A stretch of DNA of 64,000 bases, taken from contig CALOCN010000014.1 in the NCBI GenBank assembly GCA_942491735.1, positions 186,001 through 250,000 on the forward strand, written 5' to 3'. Shown one piece after another: positions 15,852 to 24,477 of this stretch. The notes under the pieces are model-generated. The model saw nothing but the letters and a program-made list of their open reading frames with translations, was not told where the DNA came from and did no database searches. Position 1 is the first letter of the stretch; every line of letters begins with the position of its first letter. The stretch is from CALOCN01 sp942491735 (GTDB lineage: Bacteria > Eisenbacteria > RBG-16-71-46 > JABDJR01). Both the position numbers and the translations under genes were made by a program.

Positions 15852-18329
15852 ATGACCCAGCGTGTCCTCCGGCTGCTTCTGTTTCCCCTGTTCCTGCTTC
15901 TCGCAACCCCGGCCGGCGCCGAGGAAGAGAACGCGGCCGACTCGGTCGCGGACCTGACCGAAGGGGCAGAGCAGCTCGACGGTTTTTTTCCCCTGTACCT
16001 GCACCAGGACAACGGAACCGTCCACATGGAGTTCCCCGCCCCCGGCCCGGACGGACAGTGTGCCGAGTTCCTCTACGTTCACGGGCTCCTGCAGGGGCTG
16101 GGTTCCAATCCGGTCGGGCTGGACCGAGGCCAGATCTCCGGCGGTCAGGTGCTTCGCGCCCGCAAGGTGGGCCCCAAGCTGGTGCTGGAAGAGATCAACA
16201 CGCGCTACCGCGCGATCTCCGACAACCCGGATGAGCGACGTGCGGTGGCCGAGTCGTTTGCGACCTCCATCCTCTGGGCCGGTGAGATCGCGGCCACCGC
16301 CGACGACGGTGCGTTGCTGGTCGACCTCACATCCTTCGTGGTGCGCGACGTGCACGATGTCGTGGCCACGTTGGATGGCTCCGGTCAGGGCTCCTACTCC
16401 CTCGATTCCGGCCGGAGCTTCATGGACTTCTCCGGTTGCTTTGCCTTCCCGGACAACGTGGAGCTGCAGTCCACCCTCACCTTCAGCGGAGCCGGCAAGG
16501 GCGCCCACGTGCGCTCGGTCACGCCTACCCCCGAGTCCATCACCCTGACCGCCCACGTCTCGTTCATTCGTCTTCCCGACGCGGACTATCGCCCGCGCCG
16601 GTTCGACTCGCGCGTCGGCGTGTGGCCCGAGACATACCTGGACTATGCGGCCCCCCTCTCCGGATACATGGACGTGCGTCAGTTGAACCGACACCGTCTG
16701 GAAAAGACCGATCCCACCGCGGCGCGCTCCACCGCGAAGAAGCCGATCGTGTTCTACGTGGATCGCGGGGCGCCGGAACCGGTCCGCAGCGCGCTGGTGG
16801 AAGGAGCAAGCTGGTGGGCGGCGGCGTTCGAGGCGGCGGGGTTCATCGACGGGTTCCAGGTCAAGATTCTTCCCGAAGGCGTGCACCCCCTGGATGTGCG
16901 CTACAACGTCATCACCTGGGTGCATCGCTCCACCCGTGGCTGGTCCTACGGCGGCGGGATCATTGACCCGCGGACCGGCGAGTTCATCAAGGGACACGTC
17001 AACCTGGGTTCGCTGCGGGTGCGGCAGGACCGGTTGCTGTTCGAAGGCCTGCTGGGGGCCGAGAAGACCGGGACCGGCGCCGCCGATGATCCCATTGAAT
17101 TGGCCCTGGCCCGGATTCGCCAGTTGTCCGCGCACGAGGTGGGGCACTCGCTGGGCATGGCCCACAACTTCGCCGCCTCTACCTATGACGACCGCGCTTC
17201 GGTGATGGACTATCCCGCGCCCTGGATCACGGTGGGAGCCGATGGCAACCTCGACGCCTCCCGGGCCTACGGGGTGGGTGTCGGGAGTTGGGACTCCCTG
17301 TGTGTGCGCTACGCCTACAGCCAGTTCCCACCGGGAGCGGACGAGGACGCGGAGCTGCAGAAGATCGTGCGGGAAGCGATCGAATCCCACGCTTTCCTGA
17401 GCGACACCGATGCGCGACGCCCGGAATCCTCGGATCCCCGCGGCAATCTCTGGGACAACGGGACCAACGCCACCGAGGAGTTGCTGCGGATCCTGGAGGT
17501 GCGGCGCATTGCCCTGGACCGGTTCGGCGAGCGCTGTCTCGCCGAGGGCCGCCCGGTGGCCACCCTGCAGGAAGTGCTGGCTCCGGTGTACTTCCACCAT
17601 CGCTACCAGCTGGATGCGGCGGTCAAGGGAGTGGCCGGCATGGAGTACAGCTACGCCATGGTCGGCGATGGACAGGTGCCGCTCCGCCCGCTGGACGGTG
17701 CCTCGCAACGGGCCGCGCTGGATGCGGTCCTGCGGGTCCTGGATCCGTCGGCCCTGGACCTGCCGGAAGCGCTGCTGTCGCTGCTTCCCCCCCGGCCCTA
17801 CGGCTGGTGGGAGGCCAACCGGGAGCTGTTCGATTCGAACACCTGGCCTGCCTTCGATGCCCTGGGCGCCGCCGCCACCGCAGCGGATCAGGCAGTGACC
17901 CTGCTGCTGCATCCCCGGCGTCTGGCTCGTGCCTATGACTTCCATCGGCGGGATCCGCAGTTGCCGGGGGTGACCGAGATCGTCTCCGCGGTGATCCAGC
18001 GGGCTCTGGCTTCCCCGACCGCCGGGGAGCCGAAACGGTACGTGGCATTGCGTCACACCGTTCGCCGGACCGTGGTGGACCGGATGATCGCCACCGCCGC
18101 CCGCGACGATCTTCGCCCCGATGTGCGGGCCGAACTCGAGGCCGTGTTGCGGCTGGCCCTGGGGGACCTCGAGGGGGACCGCGATCCGCAATCGACCAGC
18201 CTGGCCGCCGATGTGCGTCGTTTCCTGGAGCGCGGGGTGAGCGGTTCGGTGGTGATCACCGCGCCCTCGGACGCCCCACCCGGAAGTCCTATTGGTATGC
18301 AGGCCCACGGGTGCTCCATTGAGCGCTGA
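15852..18329 (+). CDS. Secreted zinc metalloprotease of the DUF5117/DUF4953 type
   Basis: The 825-aa protein has a signal peptide (LLLFPLFLLLATPAGA). A beta-rich N-terminal half resembling DUF5117 contains DGFFPLYLHQDNGTVHMEF and ISDNPDERRAVAESFATSIL. The gluzincin/metzincin site HEVGHSLGMAHNF begins near residue 427 with a Met-turn-like VMDYP about 20 residues later. The HExxHxxGxxH ligand set is complete, so activity is expected. Members of this family are large exported proteins of Bacteroidetes and related phyla with poorly known substrates. The stop codon overlaps the likely start of the next small gene, suggesting one transcript. Confidence 0.88.
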   Translation: MTQRVLRLLLFPLFLLLATPAGAEEENAADSVADLTEGAEQLDGFFPLYLHQDNGTVHMEFPAPGPDGQCAEFLYVHGLLQGLGSNPVGLDRGQISGGQVLRARKVGPKLVLEEINTRYRAISDNPDERRAVAESFATSILWAGEIAATADDGALLVDLTSFVVRDVHDVVATLDGSGQGSYSLDSGRSFMDFSGCFAFPDNVELQSTLTFSGAGKGAHVRSVTPTPESITLTAHVSFIRLPDADYRPRRFDSRVGVWPETYLDYAAPLSGYMDVRQLNRHRLEKTDPTAARSTAKKPIVFYVDRGAPEPVRSALVEGASWWAAAFEAAGFIDGFQVKILPEGVHPLDVRYNVITWVHRSTRGWSYGGGIIDPRTGEFIKGHVNLGSLRVRQDRLLFEGLLGAEKTGTGAADDPIELALARIRQLSAHEVGHSLGMAHNFAASTYDDRASVMDYPAPWITVGADGNLDASRAYGVGVGSWDSLCVRYAYSQFPPGADEDAELQKIVREAIESHAFLSDTDARRPESSDPRGNLWDNGTNATEELLRILEVRRIALDRFGERCLAEGRPVATLQEVLAPVYFHHRYQLDAAVKGVAGMEYSYAMVGDGQVPLRPLDGASQRAALDAVLRVLDPSALDLPEALLSLLPPRPYGWWEANRELFDSNTWPAFDALGAAATAADQAVTLLLHPRRLARAYDFHRRDPQLPGVTEIVSAVIQRALASPTAGEPKRYVALRHTVRRTVVDRMIATAARDDLRPDVRAELEAVLRLALGDLEGDRDPQSTSLAADVRRFLERGVSGSVVITAPSDAPPGSPIGMQAHGCSIER

Positions 18330-18690
18330 GAGGGACCCGTCCACGACCTCCAAACCGGAAACGGTGGTGCTGGCCGAGGCCGGGCTGCGCCTGCTCAAGG
18401 AACACCGTGGCGTGCTGGAGGCGGCGGGGATCAAGGCCTTCATCCTGCGCCCGCCTTCCGCGCGTAACACCTGAGGGACCAAGTACTGGCTCGCGGTCGC
18501 GAGCACGGACGGTGAGACCGCCCTGCGCGCGCTTCGCGAGCACTGGTATGCCAACGCCAGCGAGGCGGAACGTGACGCGGCCCAATGCGTGGTGGATCAC
18601 AATGCAGCCGAGGTGACCTGCCCGGCCTGCGGGACCACGTTCGCTTCCGGCCCCGAGGAATGCCCCGACTGCGGGTTGGGCCTCGTCTGA
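18319..18690 (+). CDS. Small zinc-ribbon protein with an in-frame UGA (candidate selenoprotein or one-base nonsense mutant)
   Basis: A frame starting at TTG 18319 runs to a TGA at 18472-18474 and continues in the same frame for 71 sense codons to TGA 18688-18690. Both halves form one sensible protein. An N-terminal alpha/beta part has the GVLEAAGIKAFILRPPSARN layout of DUF2007 or DUF3343-like (putative Se/S carrier) proteins. After the UGA comes GTKYWLAVASTDGETALRAL, and the C-terminus is a zinc ribbon with CPAC and CPDC. The UGA falls where DUF3343-type proteins have a conserved Cys-Gly. A hairpin with a GGTC loop follows 20 bases after the UGA, and selD is encoded 32 kb away. Alternatives are a point mutation or a sequencing error from TGC or CGA. 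The start is uncertain (TTG 18292 or GTG near 18361 are options). Confidence 0.6.
18489..18504 (+). promoter_or_regulatory. SECIS-like hairpin downstream of an in-frame UGA
   Basis: GCTCGC (18489-18494) pairs perfectly with GCGAGC (18499-18504), leaving the tetraloop GGTC. The loop begins 20 bases after the UGA at 18472-18474. Known bacterial SECIS elements sit immediately 3' of the UGA, with the apical loop about 16-37 bases away and a G among the first loop bases; the E. coli fdhF loop also contains GGUC. The hairpin lies inside the coding frame, as required in bacteria. In GC-rich DNA such hairpins also arise by chance. Confidence 0.45.
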
Positions 18691-18845
18691 CGTGGCTCGC
18701 CCGGCCCTGTAACCGATTACAAATCAACAGGTTAAATTATTATTCAAATCTGATCGATCCCCGCTGAACCCTTTGCCGGTGCGGTGCGTCCAAGAGAGTG
18801 ACGAGTGGGGTGGGCCCACGTTGTCTGGGACTTCCGGAGGTTGGC

Positions 18846-19691
18846 ATGTCGCACAAACAAACACGCTCGGTACTTTGGCCTCTTTTCCTGGTGGGACTCC
18901 CGGTGATCCTCGCCCTGGTGGTGGGGATCGTCCTGGTTGTCGATGCTTCCGCCCAGGAATGGAACACGGTCGACGACGATGCGTGGTGTGAAGGCAACGA
19001 CTGGGGTTCCAAGCACTGCGAGATCCGGGAAACCCGCCTCCCGGCGCGGTCCACTCTCAAGGTGGACGGCGAGATGAACGGGGGAATCTCGATCGAGGGA
19101 TGGTCGCGGGAAGGGATCGAGGTCCTGGCGCGCTTGCAGGTATGGGGCAAGGATGACGACGCGGCCCGCGAACTCGCCTCGAAGATCCGCATCGAGACCG
19201 ACGGGACCCTCCGGGCCACCGGGCCCAGGCAGCGCGGCAAGGACGGGGGCTGGTCCGTGTCCTATCGCATCCGTGTTCCCCATCGGACCCATTTGGACCT
19301 GACTACGCACAACGGCGGCATCTCCATCGAGCGGATCGAGGGGAACATCCGCTTCGATGCGCTCAACGGGGGGATCAGCCTGACCGACCTGGCCGGAAGG
19401 GTGACCGGTTCCACCGTCAACGGCGGGCTCTCGGTTCTGCTCTCCGGCGATACCTGGGACGGCGACGAGCTGGACGTGGAAACCACCAACGGCGGGGTCA
19501 CGGTCCGTGTTCCCGAAGGCTACTCGGCCGACTTTTGGGGAAGCACGGTCAACGGTTCGGTGGTGTGGGACATGGACGAGCGGGTGAGTCTCAGCAAGCG
19601 TAGCCGCAAGGTGCGCACGTCCCTGGGTGACGGGGGCGCTCCGGTGCGGGTAGCCACGGTCAACGGCGGGTTGGTAGTGACCCAGGAATAG
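18846..19691 (+). CDS. DUF4097-type (adhesin-like) exported beta-helix protein
   Basis: The 281-aa protein starts at an ATG preceded by GGAGG. It has an N-terminal hydrophobic helix (LWPLFLVGLPVILALVVGIV) that is a signal peptide or anchor. The rest carries a recurring short repeat of the form (N)GGI or NGGL every ~20 residues: MNGGISIEGWS, HNGGISIERIE, LNGGISLTDLA, VNGGLSVLLSG, TNGGVTVRVPE and VNGGLVVTQ. This is the stacked-turn pattern of the DUF4097 or putative autotransporter-adhesin family. No enzyme motif is visible. Upstream, 18715-18750 is AT-rich and may hold its promoter. The function is unknown; it may be a surface or envelope-stress protein. Confidence 0.8.
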   Translation: MSHKQTRSVLWPLFLVGLPVILALVVGIVLVVDASAQEWNTVDDDAWCEGNDWGSKHCEIRETRLPARSTLKVDGEMNGGISIEGWSREGIEVLARLQVWGKDDDAARELASKIRIETDGTLRATGPRQRGKDGGWSVSYRIRVPHRTHLDLTTHNGGISIERIEGNIRFDALNGGISLTDLAGRVTGSTVNGGLSVLLSGDTWDGDELDVETTNGGVTVRVPEGYSADFWGSTVNGSVVWDMDERVSLSKRSRKVRTSLGDGGAPVRVATVNGGLVVTQE

Positions 19692-19726
19692 ACCGGACCC
19701 GATAGCTCGCGGCACTGGTCCCCGGT

Positions 19727-20337
19727 ATGATCCGGGCCATGTCTTCCACCCCGCCTCGCAGTCCCATTGATGTCCCCACCCGCGAGACGGTGGACTTCCT
19801 GCGCGCCCACCTTCCACCCGGGGCAAGCCTGCTCGAGATCGGCTGCGGACCGGGGGATGTCGCCTTGGCCATGACCCGGATGGGGTACCAGGTGCACGGC
19901 GTGGACCCGGATGCGGACGCGGTCGCTACGGCCCGGGATCGGGGTGTTGTCGTCAGCCAGGCATCCTGGCCGGAAACCCCCCTGGAGCCGTTTCCCGTGG
20001 ATGCCGTCGCCTTCACCCGGTCGTTGCATCATGTGTCCCAATTGGAGGCTTCGGTCCGGGAGGCGGCTCGGTGGCTGCGCCCGGGCGGGCAGGTCCTGGT
20101 CGAGGACTTCGCCTTCACCACTCCGCCGCCGATATGGAGGCGGCCCTTGCCCGGCACGTGCGGGTGGACTCGGTGACGGGTGCCCCCTATCTCTACCGAT
20201 ACCTCGTCCGGGTCCTGGCAGATCACCCCGACGCGGCCGCTTTCGTCGACGCGGTGCAAAGGGATGAAGTAGCCGCGGCGCAGCGGGGAGACATCGTGTT
20301 CCTGGGGAGAAGAATGGTAGGGTCTTTGCGGGTATGA
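19727..20337 (+). pseudogene. Class I SAM-dependent methyltransferase, frameshifted
   Basis: The first frame encodes a Rossmann methyltransferase with motif I LLEIGCGPGDVALAM, VHGVDPDADAV, and WLRPGGQVLVEDFAF, then runs into unrelated residues and stops at 20176. The neighbouring frame carries on with HHSAADMEAALARHVRVDSV and a typical C-terminal helix bundle, ending at 20337. Adding one C within GCCTTCACCAC near 20112 would join the two parts without loss, so a single base is missing by mutation or sequencing error. No classic slippery heptamer is present. The substrate is not identifiable. The gene lies 15 bases upstream of the DUF1330 gene. Confidence 0.75.
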
Positions 20338-20352
20338 ACCGGGAGATATGTC

Positions 20353-20649
20353 ATGGCAGCTTATGTCGTTCTGGATGTCGAGGTCACGGATCCCCAGGCC
20401 TATGAGGCCTACAAGAAGCGTTCCGGCGAGGTGCTGGCCCAGTACGGGGGCCGCTTCCTGGCCCGGGGAGGACCGCACGAGGTCCTCGAGGGCACCTGGG
20501 AGCCGCACCGGATCGTGATCCTGGAGTTCGACTCGGTGGACCAGGCCAAGGCCTGGTGGTCCGCTCCGGAGTACGCGGAACCCAAGGCGATCCGGCAGTC
20601 CGCCTCACGGGGAAACATGGTGCTGGTGACCGGGGTGGACAACGCTTGA
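20353..20649 (+). CDS. DUF1330 family protein
   Basis: The 98-aa protein begins AAYVVLDVEVTDPQAYEAYK and contains YGGRFLARGG and the central core PHRIVILEFDSVDQAKAWWS, ending with a conserved SRGNMVLVTGVD. This is the standard DUF1330 ferredoxin-like (dimeric alpha-beta barrel) fold, with normal family length. GGGAGA lies eight bases before the ATG. The biochemical role of the family is unknown. Its stop codon overlaps the likely TTG start of the next gene. Confidence 0.9.
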   Translation: MAAYVVLDVEVTDPQAYEAYKKRSGEVLAQYGGRFLARGGPHEVLEGTWEPHRIVILEFDSVDQAKAWWSAPEYAEPKAIRQSASRGNMVLVTGVDNA

Positions 20650-21425
20650 ACTTCCCGTCCCGCGTGATGTGGGCGCTGCGGGAACCCGGGGCGCTGGTTC
20701 CCTATCTGCGCCGCAAGCTCGGCCGAAAGCAACGCACCGATGCCGTGCTCGACGCCGACGGCATCGCCGACGAGGCGTTCTACGCCCCCCTCTTCAGTCC
20801 CTGGTTGGGCCACGGCTCCTTCCCCGATGACTATGCCTTCGCGCGGGAACACACCCTGGTCACCCCGGACCGGTGCTACACCCTGCTTGCCCTGGCCCGT
20901 CAGGCGTCCCGGTTGCCCGGTTGCTGGATGGAATGCGGGGTGTATCGGGGCGGAACGGCGATGATGCTGGCCCGCTTGATGGGGGCGACCGCGCCGGGAG
21001 CGGAGCTTCATCTGTTCGATACCTTCTCCGGCATGCCGGAGACGAACCCCGACGAGGATCTCCACCGGAAGGGGGACTTCGGCGATACCACCCTGGGCGG
21101 GGTCCGCAAACGGGTTCTCGCCGCGGCCGGTACCGCGTCGAACCGGGTGCACCTCCACGCCGGTTTCATGCCGGACACCTTTGCCGACACGGGCATCACC
21201 GCGGTCGCCCTGGCCCATGTCGACGTGGACATCTACCAATCGGTGTGGGACTGCTGCGAGTACATCTATCCCCGGCTCGCCCCGGGAGGCATCCTTCTCT
21301 TCGACGACTATGGGCTTCCCACCTGCCCGGGCGCGCGGCGGGCGGTGGATCAGTTCTTCGAAGACAAACCGGAAACCCCACTGGTGCTTTCCACCGGTCA
21401 GGCCCTGGTCATCCGCATTCCCTGA
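20646..21425 (+). CDS. TylF/MycF-type macrocin O-methyltransferase-like protein
   Basis: The 253-260 aa protein shows the PF05711 pattern: MECGVYRGGTAMMLARLM for SAM binding, HLFDTFSGMPETN, the metal site AHVDVDIYQSVWDCCEYIYP, and LLFDDYGLPTCPGARRAVDQ. In the family the aspartates bind Mg2+ and the sugar or catechol-like acceptor. Family members methylate sugars on antibiotics or cell-surface glycans; the acceptor here is unknown. A TTG at 20646 overlaps the DUF1330 stop and is preceded by GGGGTGG; an ATG at 20667 is the alternative. Confidence 0.85.
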   Translation: MNFPSRVMWALREPGALVPYLRRKLGRKQRTDAVLDADGIADEAFYAPLFSPWLGHGSFPDDYAFAREHTLVTPDRCYTLLALARQASRLPGCWMECGVYRGGTAMMLARLMGATAPGAELHLFDTFSGMPETNPDEDLHRKGDFGDTTLGGVRKRVLAAAGTASNRVHLHAGFMPDTFADTGITAVALAHVDVDIYQSVWDCCEYIYPRLAPGGILLFDDYGLPTCPGARRAVDQFFEDKPETPLVLSTGQALVIRIP

Positions 21426-21434
21426 GCGACCGGC

Positions 21435-23162
21435 CTACGGGATCCGCACCACCCGCGCGGTCGTGCGTTGGGTCCGGGTGACCAACTGCACCAGATAGAT
21501 GCCGGCAGGGGCCGAGCGCCCGTCGTGCAAGCGGCCGTTCCAGGTGAGACGCCGGTTCCCCGGTCCCCGGACTCCCTCGGCCAGTTGTGCCACCAGGCGT
21601 CCGCGCAGATCGAGGATCCGCAGCGTGACCGGGCCGGTCTCCTCCAGGGTCACTTCGACCGCCAATGAGGTCCGCATGGGGTTGGGGGACACGGCCAGGG
21701 CCCGTGGGCCGGGTGTCCCCGGTTCCCGGCGCGCCGCGGTGGTGCCTTGCACCTCGACCGCGCCCAGATCGGAACCGGCGCCGGAGGGACGGGGGTTGCC
21801 CAGGATGTCCTCGGACGGCATCCACGCCGGATCCGCCGCATCCAGCCCGGCGCTTGTCGCCGAGGGAACCCCGTAATTCGCGACCAGGGCCTCGAAGACC
21901 TCCCGCACCGTGAGATACCCTCCCGCGAAGGTGTAGGTGACCGGATTCCACCGCGGGAGGACCAGCCCGGTCAGGGAGGGGAACCCCGGGTCGCCCACGA
22001 TCCGGTTCAGGTCGTCGGTGACCTCGAAGATGGACTCGCTGGAGGTGGGGAAGGCGTTCCCGGCATTCCAGAACTGGTTGTTGTCGAAGCTCAGGTTGAT
22101 CGTGTTGTCGCCCCGGTTGAAGGTGTCTCCCATGGATCCGCCCGGATCGCTCCAGATGTTGTTGTGGAGGTGGATGCCGTCGTTGTCGGGGTTGGCGCCG
22201 TAGGTGAAGATGCGGGCCCCGAACTCCTTGGCCGGAAGGTTGCCGGTCACGGTGTTGGCGCGGAACGTGACTTGGGTCGCCCCCATGACCTGGAACGGTG
22301 AGCGGATCTGGCTCGTGTTATCCCCCAGCAGCAGGTTGTTCTCGATCAACACCCCGTCCGCTTCGTGGTTGGCCGTTCCGTCCTCGCCGACCCGAACATA
22401 ACCCTGCCCGCTGCTCCCCTCCCAGTGCAGGAACACGTTGCGTCGTACGGTGATGTTGGAGCTCCCGAGAACGCCGTCGCTGTTCCCGTTGCTGTCCTTG
22501 ATCACCACGAAGCTCGAGGTTCCGGTGTCGGTGCGCCCGCTTCCCGCGAAGTCGTTGAGGAAGACGTTGTCCTCGATCACCACGTCCTCGACGCTGTTGA
22601 CGTCGATGTGCTCGTCGCTTCCGGCCTGGTTGTAGAAGAGGTTGCCGCGGACGGTGATCTGGTGTGCGCCATTGTTGATCTTGAGCAGGTCGTTGTTGAA
22701 CGAGTCGTGGATCACGTTGTCCTGAAGGACGATGCGCTCCACCCGATCGGCCCCTCCCGGTGCGCCCCGCAGGTCCTGGATCTGGATGACCAGGGCGCTG
22801 GCCCCGGGACCGTCGTGGGCGATGTCGAATCCTTCCAGGGTGATGCCCTGACCGTAGTAGCAGGTGACCACCGTGCCGGAGTGGCGGAGCTGGGCCTGGT
22901 AGGGCGCCTGGGATCGCACGGTGATCCCGGAAGCGAACGCGGCATCCAGGCGAATGCGTCCCAGGTAGAGCCCCGCCTCCACCAGGACCAGGGATCCGTC
23001 GGGGACGGAGTCCACCGCGTGCTCGATCGTGGCCCAGGGGCTTCCCGGGGAGCCGTCCCCGCTGCCGTCGCTCCCGGTGGTGGCGACGTGGAAGGTGGCT
23101 CCGGCCGCCAAACCGGGGGCGGTCAGGGTGATCAGGAGCAAGGCCAGGAAGCAGGGGCGCAT
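21435..23162 (-). CDS. Secreted right-handed beta-helix protein with FlgD-like C-terminus
   Basis: The 575-aa protein has a signal peptide (MRPCFLALLLITLTAPGLA). It opens with FHVATTGSDGSGDGSPGSPW, the usual first turn of DUF1565/NosD-like beta-helix proteins, and continues with many short beta turns rich in N and V (VIHDSFNNDLLKINNGAHQI, VVIEDNVFLNDFAGSGRTD). The last ~85 residues are the FlgD-like domain (LRILDLRGRLVAQLAEG, RLTWNGRLHDGRSAPAGIY). Polysaccharide lyases and surface carbohydrate-binding proteins share this fold; no clear catalytic Lys/Arg/Asp cluster was identified. Codon use is like the GC-rich surroundings. Confidence 0.88.
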   Translation of the reverse strand: MRPCFLALLLITLTAPGLAAGATFHVATTGSDGSGDGSPGSPWATIEHAVDSVPDGSLVLVEAGLYLGRIRLDAAFASGITVRSQAPYQAQLRHSGTVVTCYYGQGITLEGFDIAHDGPGASALVIQIQDLRGAPGGADRVERIVLQDNVIHDSFNNDLLKINNGAHQITVRGNLFYNQAGSDEHIDVNSVEDVVIEDNVFLNDFAGSGRTDTGTSSFVVIKDSNGNSDGVLGSSNITVRRNVFLHWEGSSGQGYVRVGEDGTANHEADGVLIENNLLLGDNTSQIRSPFQVMGATQVTFRANTVTGNLPAKEFGARIFTYGANPDNDGIHLHNNIWSDPGGSMGDTFNRGDNTINLSFDNNQFWNAGNAFPTSSESIFEVTDDLNRIVGDPGFPSLTGLVLPRWNPVTYTFAGGYLTVREVFEALVANYGVPSATSAGLDAADPAWMPSEDILGNPRPSGAGSDLGAVEVQGTTAARREPGTPGPRALAVSPNPMRTSLAVEVTLEETGPVTLRILDLRGRLVAQLAEGVRGPGNRRLTWNGRLHDGRSAPAGIYLVQLVTRTQRTTARVVRIP

Positions 23163-23465
23163 GGTGTCCTCCGAAACGGGTCGTAAGAGGAGTTGTCGTC
23201 CCTTCTCCCCGATCCCCGCTCCCGGACCCCGTATCCATGCTTCCGAGGCGGGTCAGACCCCCCCGATCGTGCGTTTCACGATGCGACAGGAATCGGGTCC
23301 TACTTGAATGCAACGTGGTTCCACTAAAGGTGTGGTCGTTCTCAACCGATCACTGCTCCGAGTCCCAGTCTGGGTCGAATCCCCCTAAGGGAGGACCCTG
23401 AGTCTGAGGGGCTGGCAACGGACACCAGTGGACCGGCGGGGATCGGTTCGGGAGTAGACACCCCA
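23163..23465 (+). promoter_or_regulatory. 303-bp divergent intergenic region and leader of the DUF11 operon
   Basis: No gene is seen here. The stretch 23370-23455 looks structured: TCCC-CCTAA-GGGA forms a small hairpin nested in a GC-rich context, followed by GGGGCTGGCAACGGACACCAG and further G-rich runs before the ATG at 23466. It should contain promoters for both flanking genes. I could not match it to a known riboswitch class. Confidence 0.35.
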
Positions 23466-24464
23466 ATGCGTCACAGAACCCTTCACCGCGATTTCGCGGT
23501 CGCGCTACTGCTATGTGCGGGCCTTGGCCTGGCCACGGCGGCGCATGCCGCCGGGACCCCGGCCGGGACGCCCATCACCAACCAGGCGGTGGCCACCTAC
23601 GACATCGGTCCCAACTCCTTCTCGCAGCCCAGCAACGAGGTGACCACGCTGGTGGCCGAGATCCTCGACGTGGTGGTGACCTGGCAGGACGCAAGCGAGG
23701 TCCTGGTCAGCGAAGGGGACACCAGTCAGGTGCTGACCTTCCTGGTCACCAACATCGGGAACGGCACCGACGACTACGCGCTCACTCCCAACAGCAGCGT
23801 GGGAGGGGACGACTTCAACCCCATCTTCGATGCCCTGTACCTCGACACCAACGGGAACGGGGTCTACGACCCGGGCGTGGACCAGCAGTACGTGCTGGGG
23901 TTCAACGACCCGGTCCTTGCCGCGGACTCCTCGGTCACCGTCTTCGCGGTCAACGACATTCCCACTCCCTTGGCCGACGGATCCGAAGGGGACCACGAAC
24001 TGACCGCCACCTCCAATACCGGTAGCGGGACCCCGGGCACGGTCATTACCGCCGGTGGCGATGCCGGGGTGAACGCGGTGGTCGGCAACACCGGAGCAAC
24101 CGACGACGACATCGGAACCTACAAGGTGGCCAGCGTGACCGTGACCCTCGTCAAGTCGGCCACGGTCCTGGATCCCTTCGGCGGGAGCGAGCCCATTCCG
24201 GGAGCCAGCATCACCTATGCCATCCAGGTCAGCGTGGCCGGGAGCGGGGCGGCCGAGAACCTGGTCATCACCGATCCCATCCCGCTCAACACGACCTACG
24301 ACCCGGGAACGCTCTTCCTGGGCGCGCTCAATCTCAGTGACCCGTCGGACGCCGACGCCGGGGACGTGGATGACACCACGGCCGGCGTGGTCACCGTGTT
24401 CCTGGGCAATGTGGCCTCGGGGTCGCCGACCCAGACCATCAGCTTCACCGTACTCATCGACTAA
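23466..24464 (+). CDS. Secreted DUF11-module protein, first gene of surface operon
   Basis: The 332-aa protein has a signal peptide ending at AHA-AGTP. After a short GTPITNQAVATYDIG motif, shared with the genes at 25002 and 26110, comes an Ig-like module ending in LYLDTNGNGVYDPGVDQQY, an EF-hand-like acidic loop that may bind calcium. A C-terminal DUF11 module follows (EPIPGASITYAIQVSVAGSG, LVITDPIPLNTTYDPG). DUF11 domains are Ig-like and occur in large surface proteins. It is a paralogue of the 25002 product. The next gene starts 13 bases downstream. It is likely exported and part of a cell-surface structure; no enzymatic motif is seen. Confidence 0.8.
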   Translation: MRHRTLHRDFAVALLLCAGLGLATAAHAAGTPAGTPITNQAVATYDIGPNSFSQPSNEVTTLVAEILDVVVTWQDASEVLVSEGDTSQVLTFLVTNIGNGTDDYALTPNSSVGGDDFNPIFDALYLDTNGNGVYDPGVDQQYVLGFNDPVLAADSSVTVFAVNDIPTPLADGSEGDHELTATSNTGSGTPGTVITAGGDAGVNAVVGNTGATDDDIGTYKVASVTVTLVKSATVLDPFGGSEPIPGASITYAIQVSVAGSGAAENLVITDPIPLNTTYDPGTLFLGALNLSDPSDADAGDVDDTTAGVVTVFLGNVASGSPTQTISFTVLID

Positions 24465-24477
24465 AGGGGGAAAAACG

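Noticed and set aside
15687..18554. 955-codon minus-strand frame across the metalloprotease
   Set aside because: It is a shadow of the plus-strand gene, which carries a complete HExxHxxGxxH site.
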